Assembly: GCF_006716115.1 (NCBI RefSeq)
Contig: NZ_VFOO01000001.1
Location: forward strand, 1,984,001-2,048,000
From: Subtercola boreus
GTDB taxonomy: Bacteria > Actinomycetota > Actinomycetes > Actinomycetales > Microbacteriaceae
DNA: 64,000 nt
Reading direction: 5' to 3'
Positions 18,101-25,872 of the stretch are shown piece after piece. A program made the translations under genes and the position numbers. How positions within the stretch are numbered: position 1 is the stretch's first letter; each line of letters begins with the position of its first letter. The notes below the pieces were generated by a model. The model was not told the origin of the DNA. It did not search any database and worked only from the letters and a program-made list of their open reading frames with translations.

Positions 18101-18885
18101 AGCCGCTCCTGCAGCACGATGCGCTCCGTGCGGCGTTCGTTCTCGGAACGACTGTGGTCGTCGAGGGCTGTGCGGAGGGTCACGACCTCGTCGGCAAGCA
18201 GGCGGGCACGGGCATCCCGTACCACCGAGGCGATCGTCTGCGCCTCCTTGGCGACCTCGGCCTGGCGACCGAGAGGCTTCAGCTGCCGGCGCAGCTCACC
18301 CGCGAGGTCGCTCAGGCGTGTCAGGTTCGCCTGCATCGCCTCGAGCTTCCGTTCGGTCTTCTCCTTGCGGCGGCGATGCTTCAGGATGCCCGCGGCCTCC
18401 TCGATGAACCCGCGACGGCCCTCGGGGGTGGCGTGCAGCACCGCGTCGAGCTGGCCCTGCCCGACGATGACGTGCATCTCGCGGCCGAGGCCCGAGTCGC
18501 TCAGGAGCTCCTGCACGTCGAGCAGTCGGCACTGGTCGCCGTTGATCGCGTACTCGCTGCCGCCGTTCCGGAACAGCGTGCGGCTGATCGTCACCTCGGA
18601 GTAGTCGATCGGCAGGGCACCGTCGGCGTTGTCGATCGTCAGGATCACCTCGGCCCGCCCCAGCGGACCGCGCGTCGACGTGCCGGCGAAGATGACGTCC
18701 TCCATCTTGCCGCCGCGGAGGGTCTTCACCCCCTGCTCTCCCATCACCCAGGCGAGCGCGTCGACGACGTTGCTCTTGCCTGAGCCGTTCGGGCCGACCA
18801 CACAGGTCACGCCCGTCTCGAAGGCGAAGGTCGTGGGCTGCGCGAACGACTTGAAACCCTTCAGGGTGAGGCTCTTGAGATGCAC
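15142..18885 (-). CDS. smc: Chromosome segregation protein SMC
   Basis: A 1247-residue SMC ATPase that forms the condensin core with ScpA/ScpB. The N-terminal head has Walker A GPNGSGKSN (residues 31-39). The C-terminal head has the signature LLSGGERSLAAVALLIA and Walker B FYIMDEVEAALDD. Two coiled-coil arms flank a hinge at about residues 495-700. The protein is longer than the usual 1170-1190 residues because of three low-complexity Gly/Ser/Asp/Thr-rich insertions: two in the hinge (near 570-595 and 650-685) and one before the C-terminal head (near 995-1020). In relatives mutM or acylphosphatase follows closely; here a moeZ-like gene does. Confidence 0.96.
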   Translation of the reverse strand: MHLKSLTLKGFKSFAQPTTFAFETGVTCVVGPNGSGKSNVVDALAWVMGEQGVKTLRGGKMEDVIFAGTSTRGPLGRAEVILTIDNADGALPIDYSEVTISRTLFRNGGSEYAINGDQCRLLDVQELLSDSGLGREMHVIVGQGQLDAVLHATPEGRRGFIEEAAGILKHRRRKEKTERKLEAMQANLTRLSDLAGELRRQLKPLGRQAEVAKEAQTIASVVRDARARLLADEVVTLRTALDDHSRSENERRTERIVLQERLEQNQLRINRILEAQDGDAVDLARRTAFGLESVQERLRGLYTLANQRLALLGTAQGAERDTAPGVTPTMVADSRAEAARLAGGVVTAEQGWLAAQQLTARARRALDDADEQIAAQSALVSRHDLEISKLSGQLESANSRLAAVRGEDLRQANALAAAHERRERLQVEFVALEAEAATADVGETDLDEGYEFAQAAVFEAEGEIEQLRDALHTHERERDALAGKTSALSMALGQKDGSSELAAAGVPGVRGLVADHVQVEPGYELAIAAALGSLADGVLAETTEDAFEALARARGGDMGRVEVVVADGGTIGGGGRGGDSERSDSESGGTSAARGGRAAPQFAGDGLRAAVDVITAPHGVQALLAATLIADDLEAARAAWPSIRSLLPGGPTDGDSANGTGTLDDDSSTTSEGTAHPTTTGVGPTIITRGGDVLTQYVLRGGSGAKRSRLELVAERDSAAARLEVVTAEIDRAKFALAEQRGILQNAKQQSTTALAALREFDSRLAAQTERLSRLKAQVDASQGEYERLDRSRALAGETVGTALAAAEKARAELETARSRPRPILDVSSRDDLLGALELARDGELDARLQLETVRERVRAEQARVVDLERQLVAERAAAEEAARREVLRRRQVDRATSVVGSLPGVLDSVDRSVAAARLELAQREAERSEQNAELGELRREESTLRDRLQGITENVHGLELQIYEKKLHLSSVLERVGSELGLVEDDLVAEYGPDQLIPEDGAGDGPSPATGDGPATADDTKNGPTGIPFDRDQQKQRLARAERMLAELGRVNPLALEEFEALEQRHRFLTEQLTDLTNTRKDLLTIIDEIDDKMKFIFESAFLDTQAAFAEVFPVLFPGGTGSITLTNPGDLLTTGVEVSVKPAGKKIERLSLLSGGERSLAAVALLIAIFKARPSPFYIMDEVEAALDDANLGRLLTIFQDLRQTSQLIVITHQKRTMEIADALYGVSMRQDGVSAVIGQRVGAA

Positions 18886-19216
18886 CCCTCACCCCTTTCC
18901 GGTCGTCGCGGGCTGTGCTTTCGCGTGTTGCTCTACGCTACCGAACCGGATGCCCCCACCCCGCGTGCCGCGCTGCAGCGCTCCGCCCCGCCCCGCTCAG
19001 CCCGCCCGCCCGCGCCCACTTCGGCCGCCGCCCCGCGCGAGCCCGCGCGGCCCCACCCCGCGGAGCGCGCCGGTTTGTCGCTTCCGCGCCTGCGCGCCGG
19101 GGCGCGGATGCGACAAGGCGGCGCGGATGCGTCTGCGTGGTGGGCGGGGGCGGCCGGGCCGCGAACGGGGGCGGCGGGGCGGCAGGGGCGGCAGGGCGGG
19201 CGCGTAAGCTCGGGGC
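18886..19216. other. Gene-free GC-rich spacer between smc and the moeZ-like gene
   Basis: A 331-bp divergent intergenic stretch of very high G+C made of short CGCCC/GGGGCGG runs. Reading frames exist in all directions only because stop codons are rare in such sequence; none has a family motif. At its right end is a leaderless-type promoter signal for the moeZ-like gene (TAAGCT at 19205-19210). It is also the left junction of the 44-kb accessory block. Confidence 0.6.
19205..19216 (+). promoter_or_regulatory. -10 element of a probable leaderless promoter (moeZ-like gene)
   Basis: TAAGCT (19205-19210) stands exactly 6 nt before the ATG at 19217. This TANNNT-N6-ATG spacing is the signature of leaderless transcripts in actinobacteria. 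No clear -35 hexamer is visible. Confidence 0.5.
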
Positions 19217-20452
19217 ATGGCACGCACACCGCTCGTCAGCCTGGGGTCTGAGCTCGACGAGCAGGAACTCCGGCGGTACTCACGGCAGCTCCGGATGCCG
19301 CAGCTCGGCCTCGAAGGGCAGCGGCGCCTGAAGGCGGCCCGCGTGCTGGTGCTCGGTGCGGGCGGGCTCGGATCCCCCGTGCTGCTCTACCTGGCGGGTG
19401 CGGGGGTCGGCACCCTCGGGATCGTCGACGACGACACCGTCGACGAGTCGAACCTGCAGCGGCAGATCATCCACACGTCCGACGCTCTCGGCACGTCGAA
19501 GGCCCGGTCGGCCCGCGCGGCCCTCACTGCGCTGAACCCGCTGGTGCGCGTCGACCTGCACGAAGTGAGGCTCGATGCCGGAAACGCGGCCGAGATCTTC
19601 GGCGGCTACGACCTCGTCATCGACGGAACCGACAACTTCGCCACCCGCTACCTCGCGAACGATACGGCGGCGGCGCTCGGGATGCCCTACGTCTGGGGCT
19701 CGGTGCTGCGGTTCGACGGGCAGGTCTCGACGTTCTGGCACCGGCCGGCGGCGAGCGGATCGGGTGAGCCCGGGCGGGGCCTCACGCTCCGCGACCTGTT
19801 CCCACAGGAGATCGTCGACGACGAGGCCGAGTCGTGCTCCGTCGCGGGTGTGCTGGGTCCGCTCTGCGGAACGGTCGGCTCGGCGATGGCGACGGAGGCA
19901 CTGAAGCTCATCGTCGGTTTCGGCGAACCGCTGGTAGGCCGCATCCTCGTGATCGACACGCTGGAAGGCAGCTACACCGAGGTGCCGTTCGGGGTGGCTG
20001 AGCCGGGCACCGCCGAGTCTGCCACCGCCGAGCCTGCCCCCACCGAGCCCGCCACCGCCGAGCCCGCTGCAGTCACCGAGCCCGCCGCCACCGAACCCAC
20101 GCGTACCGCCCGCCCCGCCACCTCGCTCGGCGTCACGGAGCTCGCCGCACGGCTCGCGGCCCGGGCATCCGGTGCCGACGACTTCATCCTGCTCGACGTG
20201 CGGGAGCCGTGGGAACGCGACTTCGCCGGAATCGACGGATCGGTGCTCGTGCCTCTGCAGTCGTTGCTCTCCGCCGCGGCCGAGGAGGTGCTGCCGAAAA
20301 GCGCCGAGATCCTCGTGCACTGCCACCACGACACGCGGTCGCAGTACGCACGCGAGGTGATGCTGCAGTCGGGCTGGCAGCAGGTGACCTTCGTCGAGGG
20401 CGGCATCGATGCGTGGTCTGCCAAGGTCGACCCGGAGGTCGCCCGCTACTGA
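19217..20452 (+). CDS. MoeZ/MoeB-like adenylyltransferase-sulfurtransferase with rhodanese domain
   Basis: A 411-residue E1-like enzyme that adenylates the C-terminal glycine of MoaD/ThiS-type carrier proteins and transfers sulfur to it. The ThiF domain (about residues 15-255) has the nucleotide loop GAGGLGSP, the DESNLQRQ motif and the family block CSVAGVLGPLC. A Thr/Ala/Pro/Glu repeat linker (about 260-295) leads to a rhodanese domain whose active-site loop is HCHHDTRS with the catalytic cysteine. The CxxC zinc pairs of many MoeB proteins are not seen. It heads the molybdenum cofactor region. Confidence 0.88.
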   Translation: MARTPLVSLGSELDEQELRRYSRQLRMPQLGLEGQRRLKAARVLVLGAGGLGSPVLLYLAGAGVGTLGIVDDDTVDESNLQRQIIHTSDALGTSKARSARAALTALNPLVRVDLHEVRLDAGNAAEIFGGYDLVIDGTDNFATRYLANDTAAALGMPYVWGSVLRFDGQVSTFWHRPAASGSGEPGRGLTLRDLFPQEIVDDEAESCSVAGVLGPLCGTVGSAMATEALKLIVGFGEPLVGRILVIDTLEGSYTEVPFGVAEPGTAESATAEPAPTEPATAEPAAVTEPAATEPTRTARPATSLGVTELAARLAARASGADDFILLDVREPWERDFAGIDGSVLVPLQSLLSAAAEEVLPKSAEILVHCHHDTRSQYAREVMLQSGWQQVTFVEGGIDAWSAKVDPEVARY

Positions 20453-20459
20453 ACCGCTC

Positions 20460-21173
20460 CTAGCGGTCGCCCATGATCTCGGCCGCGGCCCGCACGAGCG
20501 CCGCGTTCGACTCCGCCAGCGAACCGTCGGGCAGGTGGAAGGTGTCCTCGAACCCGATCCGCGTGTCGATGCCCCGCCGGGCCGCGTCTTCGAGCAGCAC
20601 CCAGGTCGCCTCGCCGTCTCCGTGCTGCAGGCGGGGAACCTCCACTCCGCCGCGGTCGAGCAGCCGGTGGATCTCGGCGACGATCCCGACGGCGAGCGTC
20701 ACATCGAGTTCGACCGGCTCGATCAGCAGTCGCACCAACCCCGGCGGCAGCTCGCCGCTCACCAGGAACTCGGCGTCGGCGACCGTCCAGACGCCGGCCT
20801 CGACGGCGATTCCCCGCTCGGCGAGACGGTGGATGAGGGGAACCGCACCCTCCTCGGCGAGATTCACCGACACGAAGTCGGGTTGGGTCCACTGGGACGC
20901 GAACTCCAACCGCCGCGCGACGTCGCCCTCGATCCAGGCACCCGACCCGACACCGACGGGATGCGGCTGGCTCGCTTTGACGGCGCGCACTACGTCGTCG
21001 ACAACGCCGTACGCGAGCGTCTCGACGCCCGACGCGGCCCGCGGATGCACGTGGAAGGCCCGCGCGCCGGCAGCAGCGCACGCCCGGGCGTCCGCCGCCA
21101 GCTCGGCCGGGGATACGGGGACTGCGGAATGGTCGTCCTTCGTGAAGGGACCGTTGAGGCTCGCTTGGATCAT
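20460..21173 (-). CDS. BKACE (DUF849) family 3-keto-acid cleavage-type protein
   Basis: A 237-residue TIM-barrel protein of the BKACE family, which exchanges the ends of beta-keto acids with acetyl-CoA. Family marks are the start MIQASLNGPFTK, the metal-ligand FHVHPRA, the E in NLAEEG, and GFEDTFHLPDG at the end. The substrate is unknown; assay-based families differ mainly in the barrel loops. The ATG at 21173 lies 7 bp after the moaD stop, so it is co-transcribed with moaA-moaD although its chemistry has no known link to molybdopterin. It is shorter than most members (270-310). Confidence 0.8.
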   Translation of the reverse strand: MIQASLNGPFTKDDHSAVPVSPAELAADARACAAAGARAFHVHPRAASGVETLAYGVVDDVVRAVKASQPHPVGVGSGAWIEGDVARRLEFASQWTQPDFVSVNLAEEGAVPLIHRLAERGIAVEAGVWTVADAEFLVSGELPPGLVRLLIEPVELDVTLAVGIVAEIHRLLDRGGVEVPRLQHGDGEATWVLLEDAARRGIDTRIGFEDTFHLPDGSLAESNAALVRAAAEIMGDR

Positions 21174-21180
21174 GGGCCGG

Positions 21181-21420
21181 TCAGCCCCCCGCGAACGGCG
21201 GCAGCACGTCGAGGCTGTCACCGTCCGCCAGAACGTGGGTGTGGCCCGGCACGGTGAGGCCGTTCACCAGGAAGGTGCTGCGCCCGAGCACCGGATGGCC
21301 GCCCAGGCCCGTCGAGGCGAGCAGGGTGCCGACCGAGCATCCACCCGGTACCTCGCGCAGCTCTTCGGCCACTCCGGCGGCGGCTTTGGCCGCGGCGAAG
21401 TAACGAACCCGCACTTTCAT
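21181..21420 (-). CDS. moaD: Molybdopterin synthase small subunit MoaD
   Basis: A 79-residue beta-grasp sulfur carrier. It ends in the required di-glycine (PPFAGG), which is adenylated by the MoeZ-like enzyme and thiocarboxylated. The core FLVNG and DGDSLDVLPP are typical of MoaD. It is 6 bp downstream of moaA. Confidence 0.93.
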   Translation of the reverse strand: MKVRVRYFAAAKAAAGVAEELREVPGGCSVGTLLASTGLGGHPVLGRSTFLVNGLTVPGHTHVLADGDSLDVLPPFAGG

Positions 21421-21426
21421 CTGCGG

Positions 21427-22548
21427 TCAGCCACCGATCGCACTCATCGGGCGCTCGGGCTGCTGGAACCCGGCCAGGTTCATCTCGTGGCCCGCGGGCT
21501 TCGCCCACATCGCCCCGCGCCAGAGGTCGGCGATCTCGTCGTCGCCGGCGCCCGCGCGCATCGGCCCGAGCAGGTCGGTCTCGGTGTGCGAGAACAGGCA
21601 GCTGCGCACGCCGCCCTCGGCCGTCAGGCGAGTGCGGCGGCAGTCGTCGCAGAACGCCTCGGTGACGGAGGCGATGATGCCGACCGTTCCGAGCTCCGGT
21701 TCGTCGGCGGATGCCCCCCGGCGCCTCACGCGGTAGAGCTCCGCGGGCGCACCGTCGCGGGGGGCGGCATCGGGGCTGAGGTCGAAACGCTCCGACAGGC
21801 GCTCGCGGATCTGCTCGGCAGTGATCATCGCCTCGCGGTCCCAGACGTGGTCGGCGTCGAGCGCCATCTGTTCGATGAACCGCAGCTGGTGACCCCCGGC
21901 GAGCGCCCATTCGAGCAGGTCGGGGCCTTGGGTGTCGTTGATGCCGGGCAGCAGCACCGCGTTGATCTTGGTGTTGCGGATGCCCGCCAGACCGAGAGCG
22001 TCGATGCCCTTCAGCACCCGTTCGAGGAAGGGCCGGCGGGTGATGATCGCAAAGGTCTCGGGGCAGATCGTGTCGAGCGAGACGTTCACCCGGTCGAGGC
22101 CCGCCTCGGCGAGCGCGGTGGCGCGACCGGAGAGCCCGATGGCGTTGGTGGTGAGCGAGATCTCGGGGCGGGCATCCAGAGCGGCCACATCGCGGATGAT
22201 CTCGACCAGGTCTTTGCGGAGCAGTGGCTCGCCCCCGGTGAAGCGCACCTGCCGGACGCCCAGCACCTCTGTCGCGAGCCGGGCGAGGCGCACGATCTCG
22301 TCGCGCTGCATCAGCTTCGAGGCGGGCTGGAAGGGCAGCCCCTCGGCCGGCATGCAGTAGGTGCAGCGCAGGTTGCAGCGGTCCGTCAGCGAAATGCGGA
22401 GGTCGGTCGCGGTGCGCCCGAACGTGTCGAGGAGGCCCGGCACGGAGGGTCGTACGGCACGTCCTCCGCCGGCTCCGGATGTCGCGGGGCCACCCGGCAC
22501 GGCTCGAGCCGCGCCTCGCACCTCGGGAACACCCAGCATGACGGTCAT
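21427..22548 (-). CDS. moaA: GTP 3',8-cyclase MoaA
   Basis: A 373-residue radical-SAM enzyme that, with MoaC, converts GTP to cyclic pyranopterin monophosphate. The N-terminal cluster motif is CNLRCTYC, followed by FTGGEPLLR. The C-terminal [4Fe-4S] cysteines are in FCDDCRRTR...SCLF, and the essential Gly-Gly end is AIGG. I chose ATG 22548 (alternative 22539); frames further upstream overlap the divergent moeA region. The stretch at residues 10-35 is a Gly/Ala-rich extension. Confidence 0.94.
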   Translation of the reverse strand: MTVMLGVPEVRGAARAVPGGPATSGAGGGRAVRPSVPGLLDTFGRTATDLRISLTDRCNLRCTYCMPAEGLPFQPASKLMQRDEIVRLARLATEVLGVRQVRFTGGEPLLRKDLVEIIRDVAALDARPEISLTTNAIGLSGRATALAEAGLDRVNVSLDTICPETFAIITRRPFLERVLKGIDALGLAGIRNTKINAVLLPGINDTQGPDLLEWALAGGHQLRFIEQMALDADHVWDREAMITAEQIRERLSERFDLSPDAAPRDGAPAELYRVRRRGASADEPELGTVGIIASVTEAFCDDCRRTRLTAEGGVRSCLFSHTETDLLGPMRAGAGDDEIADLWRGAMWAKPAGHEMNLAGFQQPERPMSAIGG

Positions 22549-22645
22549 ATCGATCAAGTGTAGAAGGGCATCCGGGCGACGCCGTCCCCGAAACGGGAAT
22601 TGCGTGTCCTCGGTGAGTGTCGGTGGAGTGCGGCAGGATGGACCT

Positions 22646-24112
22646 GTGAACCGCCGCCTGATCGAAGAACACCGCGCAGCCGTCGAGCGACTGCTCGCCC
22701 CGCTGGCCGAGAACCGCGCGAGCGAGACTCTCCTGGTGTCGCCGTCGCGCATGGCCGCCCGCCCCGGCGACTACCGCGGCCGGGTTCTCGCGGTCGACGT
22801 CGTGTCGCCCACCGACCTGCCCTCCTTCGACAACTCGCAGATGGACGGCTACGCGGTGTCGTGGTTCGACCTCGTGACCGCGTCTCCCGAGCATCCTGTC
22901 TCCGTGCGCGTGGCCCGGCAGATCGCGGCGGGCGACGGCGGTCTGCCCCTCGTCGCCGGCACAGCCGCGCCGATCATGACCGGGGCGCCGGTTCCGCTCG
23001 GTGCGGATGCGATCGTTCCGATCGAGTCGGCCGTGCCGCCGGTCTTCCCCGACGCGGATGCCCTGCGGCTCGCCTTCGAACCCGACCTGATCCTCGGCGC
23101 CGAGCTCAGCAACGATGAGGTGGGGGTCGCAGGGAGCGGGGCAGGCGGCGGCGCAGACCCTGCCGCCGCTTCGGATGCCGTTGGCTCTCCTGCGGATGTG
23201 GATGCGGATGCGGATGCGGCCAGCCCCTCTGCGCCCGCCGGCCCCACGGTCAGCTTCACCTCGCCGGTCACCCCCGGCGCGTTCATCCGTCGCACCGGCA
23301 GCGACGTCGCCGCCGGTGACGTGCTCCTCGCCGCCGGCAGCACGCTCGGCCCCGCGCAGTTCGGCGTGATCGCCGGCACCGGGCTCACCGGCATCGAGGT
23401 GGTGAAGCGGCTGCGCGTGCTGCTCGTGTCGACGGGGCACGAGATCCGAGACGCCGGGTCCGCACTCGGCACCGGGCAGATCTACGACTCGAACAGCGTC
23501 GCCCTGAGCGTCGCCCTGCTCGACGCGGGCTGCGAGGTGACGGCGGTCGCCTGCCGGTCGGATGACGCGCCGGTGCTGCTCGGCATCCTGAACCAGCACG
23601 GGCCGGCCGCCGACCTCATCATCACCGTGGGCGGGGTCAGCGCGGGTGCGCGCGAGGTCGTGCGCGATGCGCTCGCGCCCCTCGGAGTCGAGTTCGGCAA
23701 GGTGGCGATGCAGCCGGGCGGGCCGCAGGGGTTCGGCCAGGCGGTCATTCCGTCGTCGGCGCCCAGCACGCCCCTGTCGCGGCCGACCGTGTGTCTTCCG
23801 GGCAACCCGGTGAGCGCGCTGGTCTCGTTCGAGATGTTCGTGCGGCCGATCCTGCGGAAGGTCGCGCACCTCGAGCCGGCGGAACGCGTGCGCGAGGTCG
23901 CCATGCTCGCGGAATCCGTCGATTCGCCGGCGGGCACCTACCAGGTGCGCCGCGGCTTCGTGGCCGAAGACGGAACGGTGGCGCTGATCGGCGGGCCGAG
24001 CTCTCACCTGCTGCACTCCTATGCGACGTCGAACGCCCTGGTGCACATCGCCGCCGAGGTGGAACACCTCGACTCGGGCGACCCGGTGATGGTCTGGAGG
24101 ATCGATGAGTGA
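22646..24112 (+). CDS. moeA: Molybdopterin molybdenumtransferase MoeA
   Basis: A 488-residue enzyme that inserts molybdate into adenylated molybdopterin. Typical blocks are VEEHRAAV-like start (IEEHRAAVERLLAPL), SQMDGYAV, PIMTGAPVPLGADAIVPIE, TGHEI, VGGVSAGAREVVRDAL and CLPGNPVSAL. It is longer than the usual 400-420 residues because of a Gly/Ala/Asp-rich insertion at about residues 152-205 within domain II. The insertion is encoded partly by GATGCG repeats near 23200. GTG 22646 is chosen; a -10-like CAGGAT lies exactly 6 nt before it, so it may be leaderless. It overlaps moaC by 8 bp. Confidence 0.92.
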   Translation: MNRRLIEEHRAAVERLLAPLAENRASETLLVSPSRMAARPGDYRGRVLAVDVVSPTDLPSFDNSQMDGYAVSWFDLVTASPEHPVSVRVARQIAAGDGGLPLVAGTAAPIMTGAPVPLGADAIVPIESAVPPVFPDADALRLAFEPDLILGAELSNDEVGVAGSGAGGGADPAAASDAVGSPADVDADADAASPSAPAGPTVSFTSPVTPGAFIRRTGSDVAAGDVLLAAGSTLGPAQFGVIAGTGLTGIEVVKRLRVLLVSTGHEIRDAGSALGTGQIYDSNSVALSVALLDAGCEVTAVACRSDDAPVLLGILNQHGPAADLIITVGGVSAGAREVVRDALAPLGVEFGKVAMQPGGPQGFGQAVIPSSAPSTPLSRPTVCLPGNPVSALVSFEMFVRPILRKVAHLEPAERVREVAMLAESVDSPAGTYQVRRGFVAEDGTVALIGGPSSHLLHSYATSNALVHIAAEVEHLDSGDPVMVWRIDE

Positions 24113-24659
24113 CGCAGGGCAGGGCGGCGGGGCTGGCGAACCGGCTCTGACCCACGTGCGGCCCGACGGCGCCGTGCTGATGGTCGACGTCACCGACAAG
24201 GCCATCACGAAGCGCGTGGCGCACGCCGAGGCCACCCTGATCACGCGTCCGGACGTGATCGGGATGCTCGTGGCCGGTGAGCTTCCGAAGGGCGAGGCCC
24301 TCGCGACAGCGCGGATCGCCGGCATCATGGGCGCGAAACAGACGTCCTCGCTGATCCCGCTCTGCCATCCCCTGCCCCTGTCGGGCGCGACCGTCGACTT
24401 CACGCCGCTCGCCGATCGGGTGATCATCCACACCATGGTGAAGACCACCGGCGTGACCGGCGTCGAGATGGAGGCGCTCACGGCGGCGTCGATCGCAGCG
24501 CTCACGCTCTACGACATGATCAAGGCGGTCGACAAGCTCGCGGAGATCACCGGCATCCATGTCGTCTCGAAGAGCGGCGGCAAGAGCGGGGACTGGGAGC
24601 GCCCGGATGTCGCGGGTGAGCATCTGCCGGGCAGCGGCGCCAGCGGGGCAGCGGTGTGA
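24105..24659 (+). CDS. moaC: Cyclic pyranopterin monophosphate synthase MoaC
   Basis: A 184-residue partner of MoaA that closes the pyranopterin ring. Conserved blocks are MVDVTDK, AGIMGAKQTSSLIPLCHPL (active-site His), TGVEMEALTAAS and the catalytic lysine region YDMIKAVDK. The ATG overlaps the moeA stop (ATGAGTGA) and the gene ends in GTGA with mogA. Confidence 0.95.
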   Translation: MSDAGQGGGAGEPALTHVRPDGAVLMVDVTDKAITKRVAHAEATLITRPDVIGMLVAGELPKGEALATARIAGIMGAKQTSSLIPLCHPLPLSGATVDFTPLADRVIIHTMVKTTGVTGVEMEALTAASIAALTLYDMIKAVDKLAEITGIHVVSKSGGKSGDWERPDVAGEHLPGSGASGAAV

Positions 24660-25222
24660 GCGCGGCAGACCCGTCGGGGACCGGTGAGGCAGCGGCCGCG
24701 TCGCCCCACACGAGCGCGACAGCGGCGCCCGGCGGGCGCACCGGCACGGTCGCCATCCTCATCGTGTCGACGCGCGCCGCCGCCGGTGCCTACGACGACG
24801 TGACCGGTCCGCTCATCGAGCGCTGGGCAACGACCCGCGGATGGACCGTGCCGGAGCGCCTCGTGGTGCCCGACGGCCCCGGGGTCGGCCCCGCCATCGC
24901 GGCGCTGCTGCGGTCGGCGCCCGATCTTCTCGTGACCAGCGGAGGGACGGGCATCCACCCCCACGACCGCACGCCCGAGGCGACCCGCGGGCTGCTGGAC
25001 TTCGAGATCCCCGGATTCGCCGAGGAGCTGCGCCGGCGCGGCGGGCTGAAGGTCGTGAGCGCCCTGCTCTCCCGCGGGCTCGCCGGCGTCGCCGGATCGA
25101 CCATCGTGGTGAACCTTCCCGGGTCGAGCGGCGGCGTGAAAGACGGGCTCGGCCTGCTCGACGACGTTCTCGACCACATGGTCGACCAACTGCACGGAGG
25201 CGACCATCGACGACACGACTGA
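24656..25222 (+). CDS. mogA: Molybdopterin adenylyltransferase MogA/MoaB-type
   Basis: A 188-residue enzyme that adenylates molybdopterin before MoeA inserts molybdenum. The MPT-binding blocks are TSGGTGIHPHDRTPEATR and NLPGSSGGVKDGL. The first 25 or so residues are a Ser/Ala/Pro-rich extension. The GTG overlaps the moaC stop (GTGA). MoaE begins at or just before its stop codon. Confidence 0.92.
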   Translation: MSAADPSGTGEAAAASPHTSATAAPGGRTGTVAILIVSTRAAAGAYDDVTGPLIERWATTRGWTVPERLVVPDGPGVGPAIAALLRSAPDLLVTSGGTGIHPHDRTPEATRGLLDFEIPGFAEELRRRGGLKVVSALLSRGLAGVAGSTIVVNLPGSSGGVKDGLGLLDDVLDHMVDQLHGGDHRRHD

Positions 25223-25715
25223 CCCCCCACCGGACGGCACCACCCCGCTGCCGGAGACCGGTGGCTTCGCCCTCGACGACCGGAGCGCCCCCGGCCAGGT
25301 GGCCTTCGCCACGGTCAGCGAACGGCCCATCAGCGTGGAGTGGTGCGTCGACAACGTCACCACCGACTCCGCCGGCGCCGTCGTCATGTTCAGCGGCATC
25401 GTGCGCGACCATGACGACGGGCGCGGGGTCTCACGGCTGAGCTACTCCGGGCATCCGACGGCCGGGGAGGTCATGCGCCAGGTCGCAGACGACGTCGCGG
25501 CCGCGCACCCCGGCGCGAGGCTCGCCGTCGCCCACCGGGTCGGCGATCTGGGAATCGGTGACACAGCTCTCGCCTGCGCCGTCTCCGCAGCGCACCGCGG
25601 AACAGCGTTCGCGGCCTGCGCCGCCCTGGTCGACGAGGTGAAGGCGCGCGTCCCGATCTGGAAGGAACAGTTCTTCACCGACGGCACCGCCGAGTGGGTG
25701 GGCTCCATCGGCTGA
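25206..25715 (+). CDS. moaE: Molybdopterin synthase large subunit MoaE (probable ATC start)
   Basis: MoaE transfers sulfur from MoaD thiocarboxylate to cyclic pyranopterin. The catalytic block VPIWKEQFFTDGTAEWVG and the arginine/histidine region (AAHRG, AHRVGDLGIGD) are clear. The first canonical start is GTG 25299 (138 residues), but nothing like a ribosome-binding site precedes it. A perfect GGAGG (25196-25200) stands 5 nt before an in-frame ATC at 25206, giving 169 residues with an acidic Pro/Thr-rich N-terminus and a 17-bp overlap with mogA. I give the ATC start with caution; the gene itself is certain. Confidence 0.85.
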   Translation: MDDTTDPPPDGTTPLPETGGFALDDRSAPGQVAFATVSERPISVEWCVDNVTTDSAGAVVMFSGIVRDHDDGRGVSRLSYSGHPTAGEVMRQVADDVAAAHPGARLAVAHRVGDLGIGDTALACAVSAAHRGTAFAACAALVDEVKARVPIWKEQFFTDGTAEWVGSIG

Positions 25716-25872
25716 CGCCCCGCCGGCCCCTGCCCGCTCCCCATGCAACGCGGCGCGGTTTACACGTTCGTCATCTTTCTGCTGTTCACTGGCAGAGGCC
25801 CGCGCTACGCTGGGCCGGTCCCGCCCGCGTCCCCTCGCGGACCGGGTGTGTCGCACCAGCAGAAGGGCCCGC

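Noticed and set aside
15241-18783. A very long plus-strand open frame antisense to smc
   Set aside because: It mirrors the smc codons, has biased Arg/Leu/Gly composition and no motif; high G+C alone removes stop codons.
18886-19216. Frames of 60-200 codons in the smc-moeZ spacer
   Set aside because: Repetitive Pro/Arg/Ala-rich translations from GC runs, overlapping in all frames, without motifs.
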